Source: Thermomicrobium roseum DSM 5159 (GTDB lineage Bacteria > Chloroflexota > Chloroflexia > Thermomicrobiales > Thermomicrobiaceae). From it: a stretch of DNA of 64,000 nt. Both the position numbers and the translations under genes were made by a program. The notes beneath the pieces were generated by a model. That model ran no database searches. It was not told where the DNA came from and worked only from the letters and a program-made list of their open reading frames with translations. This document shows positions 1-7,040 of this stretch, in pieces (positions within the stretch are counted from its first letter, which is position 1; each line of letters opens with the position of its first letter). Location: assembly GCF_000021685.1 (NCBI RefSeq), contig NC_011959.1:496001-560000 (forward strand), written 5' to 3'.

Positions 1-355
1 CCTTCCCACGAGGTGAACGTCGGCGACGCGAGCCGAGTACGGCGGAGCGCGTGTTGCGACCGTTGTCGGACGCGGGAACCAGAGCTCGTCGCTGATGGGG
101 AGAGATGCGTGGTCAGCATGGAAGCGCGATTTTTCCCGCTGCGGTCGAGTCATCGAGCGGTAGCCGGCTCGTCGGCAGAGGGCGATCGGGGCGCACCGCG
201 TATGGTCCATAGATGGGCCGACTCAGCGATCCCTGGGCGAGGACGGGGGCGATGGCGACTGGCCTCTGGTCATCGCCGGATCATCGTTCTAGCACGAGCA
301 GCGACCATCGGTTACGCTTCGCACAGGACGACTCCGTAGGGGAAGGGGGTAGTCG
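1..355. other. No gene seen at left edge
   Basis: I find no convincing gene in this stretch. Short open frames exist on both strands but have no recognisable domain, and none has a good ribosome site together with protein-like composition. The last 20 bases hold the purine-rich Shine-Dalgarno region (AAGGGGGT) of the next gene. Confidence 0.5.
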
Positions 356-1057
356 ATGCCGATTCTTTCGCCAGCCGATCAGGAGTACTTGCGTCAAGTC
401 TTCGTCGAACGACTGCGCGATCCGATAACCATCCAACTTTTCACGCAGCGCGTGACCCAGATCAGTATTCCAGGATACGAGTGTGCGACATGCCGCGAGA
501 CGAACCAACTCCTCGAAGAGGTCGCTGCACTGTCCGAAAAGATCATGCTCGAAATGTATGACTTCTTGCAAGAAGGAGCGAAAGCACGGGAGGCGGGTGT
601 CGAAGAGATTCCGGCGATCATTCTCAAGGGGCATAACAAGGGGACACTCCGCTTCATCGGGGTACCGGCTGGCTACGAGTTCGCGACGCTGATCGAGGAC
701 ATCATCGATGTCTCGCGGGAAACGACCGAACTCTCGCCCTTGAGCCGGGAGACGCTTGCCAAGCTCGCACAGCCGGTTCACATCAAGGTCTTCGTGACAC
801 CGACTTGACCATACTGTCCAGGTGTCGCCAGGTTGGCGCACATGATGGCGATCGAGAGCGAGAAGGTGACCGCGGACGTGATCGAGGTGAGCGAGTTTCC
901 GCACATCGCTCAGCGGTATCGGATCTTCGCTGTTCCCAAAGTCGTGATCAACGAATCGCTGGAATTCGAGGGGGCTCGACCGGAGGCAGCTTTCGTCGCG
1001 ATGGTGGAATCGGTCGCGCGAGCCCAAGCTGAACCGGAACAAGACAGCTCTGCGTGA
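356..1057 (+). CDS. Predicted selenoprotein: glutaredoxin-like protein disulfide oxidoreductase with in-frame TGA (Sec)
   Basis: Read through one TGA at 806-808, this frame gives a 233-residue protein with two thioredoxin folds, like the protein disulfide oxidoreductase (PDO/GlrX-arch) family of thermophiles, which forms and isomerises disulfides in the cytoplasm. The N-terminal unit carries CATC (Cys43-Cys46) and a cis-proline segment (EEIPAI). The C-terminal unit should carry CPYC, but its first position (residue 151) is TGA, giving U-P-Y-C, followed by PGVARLAHMM and a second cis-proline segment (FAVPKV). Everything after the TGA is in the same frame and family-like, and the N-terminal part alone would lack the second active site. 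A SECIS-like hairpin sits at 818-848 and selB lies at 9582-11474. The start is ATG 356 behind AAGGGGGT. The alternative is a nonsense mutation or sequencing error (TGC to TGA). A conventional annotation would show two fragments, 356-808 and 833-1057. Confidence 0.82.
806..848 (+). promoter_or_regulatory. UGA(Sec) codon with bacterial SECIS-like hairpin
   Basis: The UGA at 806-808 is followed by a hairpin. GUG (822-824) pairs with CAC (839-841), U825 is bulged, and CGCC (826-829) pairs with GGCG (835-838), leaving the apical loop AGGUU (830-834). An outer CCA/UGG helix (818-820 with 846-848) can extend it. The loop begins 22 nt after the UGA and has G at its second position. Known bacterial SECIS elements have the loop roughly 16-37 nt from the UGA and a guanine among the first two loop bases, so this fits. 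SelB would bind it during decoding. Confidence 0.72.
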
Positions 1058-1076
1058 GACTCGAGAGCGAGCGTGC

Positions 1077-2597
1077 GTGCGCGAAGCCTGGGACGCAGTC
1101 ACCGTTGGGGCAGGGCCGAACGGATTGGCAGCTGCTCTCGCCTTGGCCAGGAATGGTCGCCGCGTCCTGGTTCTGGAGCGAGCGCAACGTGCTGGTTGGG
1201 GGCTGCGAACCGACAAGAGCATCGTGCCCGGCTGTGTCCACGACCATTGCGCTTCCGTCCTGCCGCTGGCGCTCGCATCTCCGTTCTTTCGAAGCGTCGG
1301 GGTGATCGACCGCGTCCACTGGTGTTGGTCACCAGCTGCGCTGGCTCATCCGTTCGATGACGGAACAGCGGTCCTGCTCTGGCGTGATCTCGAGCGGACC
1401 GCCGTGGAGCTGGGTCCGGATGCACCAAGATATCGAGGGCTGATGAAGCCGTGGCTTTCGGCCGGAACGGTGTTGCTCGCAGCACTCCTTTCCCCCCTGC
1501 CGGGTGTGGTGCGTTTGCCGGGATCGCGCCTGCCGCTCGTGGAACTGCTGTGCTTCGCGCGGGAAGGAGTGCGCTCGGCGCGGGTAGTCATCGAGCACTT
1601 CGTTGGGGAACGAGCACGGGCGCTCTTTGCTGGCCTGGCGGCTCATAGCACGTTGCCGCTCGAGCAAGCTCCCTCCGCGGCGTTCGGCCTGATTCTGGCC
1701 GCGTGCGGGCACCTCGTCGGCTGGCCGCTCCTCGCAGGGGGTACGGAGCGCCTGGCGGAGGCGCTGGTGGGCGAGATCGAACAGCACGGCGGCACAGTTC
1801 GGTATGGTGTGCCGGTGGAGCGACTCGACGATCTCCCACCGGCCCGCGCCCTCCTCTTGGACTCGAGCCCGCGGATCGCTCTCCGGATCGCCGGCGCGCG
1901 CTTCACCCCAGCCTATCGGCGGCAACTCGCGCGCTTCCGCCCGGGACCAGGCGTGTTCAAGATCGACTGGGTGATTCGCGGGACGGTCCCTTGGCGAGCA
2001 CCAGAGTGTGCACTCGCGGCGACCGTTCATCTCGGTGGAAGCTGGGAGGAGATCGCTGCAGCTGAGCGAGCGGTGAGCCAAGGACGCATGCCGGAGAGGC
2101 CTTTCGTCATTCTGGTTCAACCAGGCCAGGCCGATCCTGGTCGAGCGATACCTGACTACGCAGTGATGTGGGCGTACTGCCACGTGCCATCGGGATGGGA
2201 TGGTGACGCGACTGAGGCGATCGAACAGCAAGTGGAGCGTTTCGCTCCCGGATTCCGGGAACGGATCGTGGCGCGCCGTGCGTGGAAGCCTGGAGACTTC
2301 GAGCGAGCCAACCCGAATCTCGTCGGGGGCGATCTTTCTGGAGGTTGGCCAACGCTCGACCAGCTCTTCACCCGGCCTGCCTTTTGGCCGTGGCCACCGT
2401 ATCGGACGTCCGATCCAGCGGTGTTCCTGTGCAGTGCAGCGACACCGCCCGGGGGCGGCGTTCACGGCATGTGCGGCTACTGGGCTGCTCGTTGGGCTGA
2501 GCGGTGGCTCGATCGTTTGGATCGTGGTCGGCTCTCGCCCGCGAGCGGAAAACCGGTCTCGAAGGCTGCGGTGAGTGCTGAGTTGACGGCGCGCTGA
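1077..2597 (+). CDS. FAD-dependent oxidoreductase, phytoene desaturase-like
   Basis: A 506-residue flavoprotein of the phytoene dehydrogenase/amine-oxidase fold. The N-terminus has the dinucleotide-binding beta-alpha-beta unit with GAGPNG at about residues 11-16 and the acidic strand end VLVLER. The C-terminus has the family's second FAD segment (PPGGGVHGMCGYWAA) seen in carotenoid desaturases and related FAD proteins. The usual GGxxRT motif is degenerate here (AGWGLRT). The substrate cannot be assigned: no carotenoid gene lies beside it. Start is GTG 1077, 19 bases after the selenoprotein stop, so the two may be co-transcribed. The riboflavin promoter lies over its last codons. Confidence 0.8.
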   Translation: MREAWDAVTVGAGPNGLAAALALARNGRRVLVLERAQRAGWGLRTDKSIVPGCVHDHCASVLPLALASPFFRSVGVIDRVHWCWSPAALAHPFDDGTAVLLWRDLERTAVELGPDAPRYRGLMKPWLSAGTVLLAALLSPLPGVVRLPGSRLPLVELLCFAREGVRSARVVIEHFVGERARALFAGLAAHSTLPLEQAPSAAFGLILAACGHLVGWPLLAGGTERLAEALVGEIEQHGGTVRYGVPVERLDDLPPARALLLDSSPRIALRIAGARFTPAYRRQLARFRPGPGVFKIDWVIRGTVPWRAPECALAATVHLGGSWEEIAAAERAVSQGRMPERPFVILVQPGQADPGRAIPDYAVMWAYCHVPSGWDGDATEAIEQQVERFAPGFRERIVARRAWKPGDFERANPNLVGGDLSGGWPTLDQLFTRPAFWPWPPYRTSDPAVFLCSAATPPGGGVHGMCGYWAARWAERWLDRLDRGRLSPASGKPVSKAAVSAELTAR

Positions 2598-2611
2598 GCA
2601 TGGCGTAGACT
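2583..2611 (+). promoter_or_regulatory. Sigma-70-type promoter of the riboflavin operon
   Basis: TTGACG (2583-2588), a 17-base spacer and TAGACT (2606-2611) form a near-consensus promoter overlapping the end of the upstream oxidoreductase gene. The predicted transcript starts a few bases before the FMN aptamer. Confidence 0.75.
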
Positions 2612-2623
2612 GAGCAATGCAAG

Positions 2624-2765
2624 ACCTTCGGGGCAGGGTGAGGCGCGCGGAGCGCCAATTCCCGACCGGCGGTAAAGCCCGCGAGCGGCCAGCGGCCGCA
2701 GGATCCGGTGAGGCGTCAGCAGCGCCAATTCCGGGGCCGACGGTATAGTCCGGATGGGAGAAGGT
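2624..2765 (+). promoter_or_regulatory. FMN riboswitch (RFN element)
   Basis: The conserved blocks of the FMN aptamer appear in order: GGGGCAGGGUG, AAUUCCCGACCGGCGGUA, AGCCCGCGAGC, CAGGAUCCGGUGA, AAUUCCGGGGCCGACGGUA and AGUCCGGAUGGGAGAAGG. ACCUUC (2624-2629) and GAAGGU (2760-2765) close P1. Two variable arms carry GC-rich hairpins. It controls the ribD-ribE-ribBA-ribH operon, and FMN binding should lower expression. Confidence 0.97.
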
Positions 2766-2814
2766 CGTTGCTCCGGTTCTCGATACCGGTCAACGAAGAA
2801 CTTCGACCGAACCT

Positions 2815-2846
2815 GAACCCGGGGGCTTTGCCACCCGGGTTCTTCG
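2815..2846 (+). terminator. Riboswitch-linked intrinsic terminator
   Basis: GAACCCGGG (2815-2823) pairs with CCCGGGTTC (2834-2842), extended by GGC/GCC around a TTT loop. The following U tract is short (UUCUUCGUC). A competing antiterminator is possible: CGAAGAAC (2794-2801) is an exact complement of GUUCUUCG (2839-2846), which includes the 3' arm of the terminator. This fits transcriptional control by the FMN aptamer. Confidence 0.72.
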
Positions 2847-2858
2847 TCATGGGCGACG

Positions 2859-4007
2859 GTGATGCAGGAACTCGACACAGATCGGTACTGGATGCAGCGT
2901 GCGATCGCTCTTGCCCGACGGGCGCAGGGGCGGGTCGCTCCTAATCCGGCAGTGGGCGCGGTGATCGTGCGCGAGGGCGAAGTGGTCGGCGAGGGTTGCA
3001 CCCAGCCGCCGGGAGGGCCGCATGCGGAAATCGTCGCGCTCCAGCGAGCAGGGGAGCGAGCCCGTGGGGCGACACTCTACGTCACCTTGGAGCCGTGTGC
3101 GCACTACGGAAGAACGCCGCCCTGTGTCGAGGCCATCGTTCAGGCCGGTATCCGGCGTGTCGTTGCTGCCATTCTCGATCCCTTCCCGGCAGTAGCTGGA
3201 CGCGGGTTCACTCTCTTGCGTCAAGCCGGAGTCGACGTAACGGTTGGGATCGAAGCTGAAGCCGCAGCTGAGGTGAATGCCGGCTACTTGAAGCGCTTGC
3301 GCGAGAGCCTGCCGGAGGTCACGCTCAAGTATGCGATGACGCTCGACGGTCACATCGCGACCCGTACTGGCCACTCGAAATGGATCACTGGTCAGGAGGC
3401 GCGCCGCTACGCGCACCAATTGCGGGATCAACATGACGCCATCTTGGTCGGTGTCGAAACGGTCTTGACTGATGATCCTGAGTTGACGACTCGTCTCGAT
3501 CCGCGCGATGCCGGCGATGGGGGGCCGCACTCGCCGCTCCGCGTGGTGATCGATACACGAGCCCGAACGCCGCCATCGGCTCGCTTACTGGACAGTCGCC
3601 TACCGGCACGCACGCTCGTGATCACCACCGAGGCTGCACCGCCGGAGCGGGTCGCAGCTTTGTGGAAGGCGGGAGCCGAGTTGGCGTTCGTTCCTCTCCG
3701 TTGCGGTCACGTCGATTTGGCAGCTGCACTACGGGTACTGGCGGAACGAGGCATCAACCGGGTCCTCGTCGAGGGAGGCGGTCGAGTACTCGGCAGTCTA
3801 TTCGAGCAGGGATTGGCCGATGCTGTCGTGGCATTCATCGCGCCAGTATTGGTCGGTGGGACTGCTGCCCCTGTCCCGTTGGCTGGTGAGGGCGTGGCAC
3901 GCATGGAAGACGCTCCTCGACTCACCGGCGTGCGTGTCCGGCAGGTGGGAGACGATCTGGTGATCGAAGGACGGTTGCGTCCGATTTGGGTGCCTGAGGG
4001 GGCATGA
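2859..4007 (+). CDS. ribD: Bifunctional diaminohydroxyphosphoribosylaminopyrimidine deaminase / 5-amino-6-(5-phosphoribosylamino)uracil reductase
   Basis: RibD performs the second and third steps of riboflavin synthesis from GTP. The N-terminal cytidine-deaminase fold shows the zinc and catalytic motif HAE and the PCAHYGRTPPC segment (residues about 50-90). The C-terminal reductase domain (from about residue 155) starts at LKYAMTLDG and contains the substrate-binding GGGRV region. At 381-382 residues it has the usual family length. The start is GTG 2859 or ATG 2862, immediately after the riboswitch terminator. It overlaps ribE by ATGA, as do all the joints in this operon, so translation is coupled. 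Confidence 0.96.
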   Translation: MMQELDTDRYWMQRAIALARRAQGRVAPNPAVGAVIVREGEVVGEGCTQPPGGPHAEIVALQRAGERARGATLYVTLEPCAHYGRTPPCVEAIVQAGIRRVVAAILDPFPAVAGRGFTLLRQAGVDVTVGIEAEAAAEVNAGYLKRLRESLPEVTLKYAMTLDGHIATRTGHSKWITGQEARRYAHQLRDQHDAILVGVETVLTDDPELTTRLDPRDAGDGGPHSPLRVVIDTRARTPPSARLLDSRLPARTLVITTEAAPPERVAALWKAGAELAFVPLRCGHVDLAAALRVLAERGINRVLVEGGGRVLGSLFEQGLADAVVAFIAPVLVGGTAAPVPLAGEGVARMEDAPRLTGVRVRQVGDDLVIEGRLRPIWVPEGA

Positions 4008-4672
4008 TGTTTACCGGTATCGTCGAGGAAATCGGTCGTGTGCTCGCGATCCAGCCGGTCAGCGGAGGTGGGCTTCGCTTGCGCATCGGCTGTCGCACCG
4101 TCGTGGAGGGAACCAGGCTCGGGGACAGCATCGCGGTCGACGGTGTCTGCCTGACCGTGACCGATCTCGCTCCGGACAGTTTCCAGGTGGAGTTGCAGCC
4201 GGTGACGGTGCGCCGATCGACACTCGGCAGGATCGCGGTCGGTGATCTCGTCAATCTCGAGCGGGCGCTGCCGGTCGGCGGACGGTTCGGTGGACACTAC
4301 GTGCAAGGTCACGTGGACACGGTTGGCCGGATCGTCATGATGTATCGGGATGGCGCGGCCCTCATCGTCCGGATCGCTGCTCCAGCAGAGGCGATGCGGT
4401 ACGTCGTCGAACGAGGATTCATTGCTGTCGATGGGGCGAGTTTGACAGTGCAGCGTCGCTTCCCGAGCGAGTTCGAGGTTTCCCTCGTTGCCTATACGCA
4501 AGAGCACATCACGTTGCCGCGCAAGCGACCAGGCGCCCTGGTCAACCTGGAGGTGGACATCATCGCCAAGTACGTCGAGCAGTTTCTCGCGCTCGGTGCC
4601 AGCGGTGCTCTGTCTCTCGAGTCGTTGCACCGGGCCGGATTCGTCAGTGCGCGAACGGAGGTCGAGTCGTGA
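4004..4672 (+). CDS. ribE: Riboflavin synthase alpha chain
   Basis: This enzyme dismutates two 6,7-dimethyl-8-ribityllumazine molecules to riboflavin. The N-terminus MFTGIVEE is diagnostic, and two lumazine-binding barrels follow. Barrel one contains GVCLTV; barrel two has GHYVQGHVD at its start and GASLTV inside. The length of 222 residues is normal. The start overlaps the ribD stop, and the stop overlaps the GTG start of ribBA. Confidence 0.96.
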   Translation: MMFTGIVEEIGRVLAIQPVSGGGLRLRIGCRTVVEGTRLGDSIAVDGVCLTVTDLAPDSFQVELQPVTVRRSTLGRIAVGDLVNLERALPVGGRFGGHYVQGHVDTVGRIVMMYRDGAALIVRIAAPAEAMRYVVERGFIAVDGASLTVQRRFPSEFEVSLVAYTQEHITLPRKRPGALVNLEVDIIAKYVEQFLALGASGALSLESLHRAGFVSARTEVES

Positions 4673-5922
4673 CACGCTTCGCACGAGTCGAACGAGCGAT
4701 CGAGGCATTTCGTGCTGGACGTTTCGTCATCATCGTCGATGATGCCGATCGGGAGAACGAGGGTGATCTGGCGATCGCAGCGCAGTTTTGTACGCCGGAA
4801 GCGGTCAACTTCATGGCCCGCGAGGCGCGGGGACTCATCTGCGTGCCGATGGCAGCGGAGTGGGTGGATCGCTTGGGGCTTCCGCTGATGGTTCCACCGG
4901 GAACGAACGGCTCACGGTTCGGAACAGCCTTCACGATCTCCGTCGAGGCGCGTGAAGGTGTGGCAACCGGCATCTCGGCGTACGATCGGTCTGTGACGAT
5001 CCGGAAGCTGGCTGATCCCTCGGCGACGCTGGCGGATTTCGTGATGCCGGGCCATGTGTTCCCGCTGCGCGCTCGACCGGGAGGAGTACTGGAGCGAGAC
5101 GGGCAAACGGAAGCGTCGGTCGACTTGGCTCGTCTGGCAGGCGTGCATCCGGTCGCGGTCGTCTGCGAGATCATGAGCGCCGACGGGACGATGGCGCGCT
5201 TGCCGGAACTCGAGCGTTTCGCTGCTGAACACGATATTCCGCTCGTCCATGTGGCTGATCTCATTGCCTATCGGCTGGTTCACGAGCGTCCTGCGCAGTG
5301 CGTCGCCGAGACGACGCTGCCGACGCGCTACGGACGGTTCCAGCTACGGGCGTATCGCCGACTCGGCGGTGACCAGATCGATCTGGCACTCGTCCATGGG
5401 GATGTCAGTGGGGACGAGCCGGTGCTCGTCCGCTTGCATTCGGAGTGTTTGACCGGTGATGTCTTCGGGTCGCAACGCTGCGACTGTGGCCCCCAGTTGG
5501 AAGCAGCGCTGGACCGGATCGCCGCAGTAGGACGCGGTGTCATCGTCTATTTGCGTCAAGAGGGACGGGGGATCGGCCTGCTCAACAAGTTGCGGGCGTA
5601 TCACCTGCAGGACATGGGATTGGATACCGTGGAGGCCAACCTGCACCTCGGTTTCCCGGCCGATCTGCGCGATTATCGGGAGGCTGCGATCATCCTGCGC
5701 GATCTCGGTATCGAACGCGTGCGACTTCTGACGAACAATCCCCGCAAAATCGCGGCACTCGAGGAACTCGGTTTCGAGATCGTTGAGCGGGTACCACTGG
5801 AACTGCCACCCACGGAACACAATCACCGCTACTTGCGTACCAAGCGCGACAAGCTCGGACACCTCGTGTTGCTGGAGGAACTGGCGGCGGTGGGCGACGA
5901 GAAACGAGGAGGCACGCGATGA
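4669..5922 (+). CDS. ribBA: Bifunctional 3,4-dihydroxy-2-butanone-4-phosphate synthase / GTP cyclohydrolase II
   Basis: It supplies both precursors of riboflavin. Residues about 1-205 form the DHBP synthase domain, with DDADRENEGD near the start and DGTMAR near its end. Residues about 206-417 form GTP cyclohydrolase II, with RLHSECLTGDVFGSQRCDCG (zinc cysteines) and the RQEGRGIGL loop. An oddity is that the metal-binding His of the DHBP synthase GHTEA motif is Gln146 here (GQTEA, codon CAA at 5104-5106). The other catalytic acids (RENEGD, CEI) are kept. Either the domain tolerates Gln or DHBP synthase activity is reduced. GTG start; overlaps ribE and ribH. Confidence 0.94.
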   Translation: MTRFARVERAIEAFRAGRFVIIVDDADRENEGDLAIAAQFCTPEAVNFMAREARGLICVPMAAEWVDRLGLPLMVPPGTNGSRFGTAFTISVEAREGVATGISAYDRSVTIRKLADPSATLADFVMPGHVFPLRARPGGVLERDGQTEASVDLARLAGVHPVAVVCEIMSADGTMARLPELERFAAEHDIPLVHVADLIAYRLVHERPAQCVAETTLPTRYGRFQLRAYRRLGGDQIDLALVHGDVSGDEPVLVRLHSECLTGDVFGSQRCDCGPQLEAALDRIAAVGRGVIVYLRQEGRGIGLLNKLRAYHLQDMGLDTVEANLHLGFPADLRDYREAAIILRDLGIERVRLLTNNPRKIAALEELGFEIVERVPLELPPTEHNHRYLRTKRDKLGHLVLLEELAAVGDEKRGGTR

Positions 5923-6434
5923 TGTCGCTGAATGGTCAGGCGATCCGCGTCGTCGAAGGGAAGTTGACCGGACGAGGCCGACGCTTCGCCATCGTCGTCA
6001 GCCGGTTCAACGAGTTCATTTCGCGGCAATTGCTCCACGGTGCGATCGATGCGCTGGTACGCCATGACGTCGAGCCACAGGCGATCGAGGTCGTCTGGGT
6101 TCCTGGGTCGTTCGAGATTCCGCTCGTCGCCAAGCGTCTGGCTGAATCGCGCCGGTACCACGCTGTCATCTGTTTGGGCGCAGTGATCCGGGGAGCCACG
6201 CCGCATTTCGACTATGTGGCGGCTGAGGTCTCCAAGGGAATCGCTCATGTGGCGTTGCAGACCAATGTCCCGGTTGTCTTCGGGGTGCTGACGACCGACA
6301 CCATCGAGCAGGCGGTCGAGCGTGCGGGAACCAAGATGGGGAACAAGGGAGCAGAAGCAGCACTCGTTGCGATCGAGATGGCCAACGTCTTGGCCGAATT
6401 GGATCGTCTCGCTGTGACTCCGCTCGAAGCGTGA
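5919..6434 (+). CDS. ribH: 6,7-dimethyl-8-ribityllumazine synthase
   Basis: It condenses the RibBA and RibD products to lumazine and forms icosahedral or pentameric shells in other bacteria. Visible motifs are SRFNEFIS near residue 28, VPGSFEIP, the phosphate-binding GAVIRGATPHFDYV with the catalytic His, and FGVLTTDTIEQA. It has 171 residues, slightly long at both ends. It is the last gene of the operon and its start overlaps the ribBA stop. Confidence 0.95.
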   Translation: MMSLNGQAIRVVEGKLTGRGRRFAIVVSRFNEFISRQLLHGAIDALVRHDVEPQAIEVVWVPGSFEIPLVAKRLAESRRYHAVICLGAVIRGATPHFDYVAAEVSKGIAHVALQTNVPVVFGVLTTDTIEQAVERAGTKMGNKGAEAALVAIEMANVLAELDRLAVTPLEA

Positions 6435-7040
6435 GGCTCGCCGAGCGTGCTGATTCGACGCAGTCGTGCCGATCCGTCGTCTGCCGGCGAGAACGGCTCG
6501 AGGAGAGCCCGACCGGTCTGCGGGCACGTTGCCGATCAGGAGAGGCTGCGTGACCGCTCAGTCGGCGAGCTGGGCTGCGGCGGGGTCCGCAAGCGGCTCG
6601 AGGACTCGAGAACGATGAGGCCATGAGCGATCCTGCTGTGGGCTGATTTGGTACCGTTTCCTCTTTGATCCACTCGAGGTTCGCGTTGCGTCCTAAACGG
6701 TTACCCGAGCTGCGGTGCGTTTTCGGGCGAATACGGACCGTCTCGGATGAGTCGCCCGGCACTGCGCCACGCCGCAGTGTTCGTGCACTCCCCGACAATG
6801 CAGGGTGCCGAGCACGCGCGAACGTGCTCGCACGCCTGATGTTGTCCCGGCGAGTACCGCAAACGGTGTCCCGGCTCTGCGCGGATCTCAGATCGCGGTA
6901 GAACAGCGGGGCACGGGAGGGCAACAGTGCAACGCGTGTCCTCTCTCCTCAGAATGGCCATCGCCACTTGTTCCGACTCGTCTTTTTCCCGGAAACTGTA
7001 GGGGGTGCGACGCGCGGAACCGCTAGGGAAGGGGAAAACA
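6435..7040. other. Intergenic region, no gene seen
   Basis: About 600 bases without a supportable gene. Short frames on both strands lack family resemblance. I see no clear intrinsic terminator after ribH. The right end holds the Shine-Dalgarno sequence (GGGAAGGGG) of the carboxypeptidase gene. Confidence 0.5.

Noticed and set aside
805..1032. Independent small gene starting just after the TGA
   Set aside because: Frame +1 to the thioredoxin fold; the in-frame continuation has the conserved PYC and cis-Pro motifs.
281..1222. Minus-strand frame of 313 codons opposite the selenoprotein gene
   Set aside because: Arg/His-rich, no domain; a shadow of the real plus-strand frame, which has clear thioredoxin motifs.
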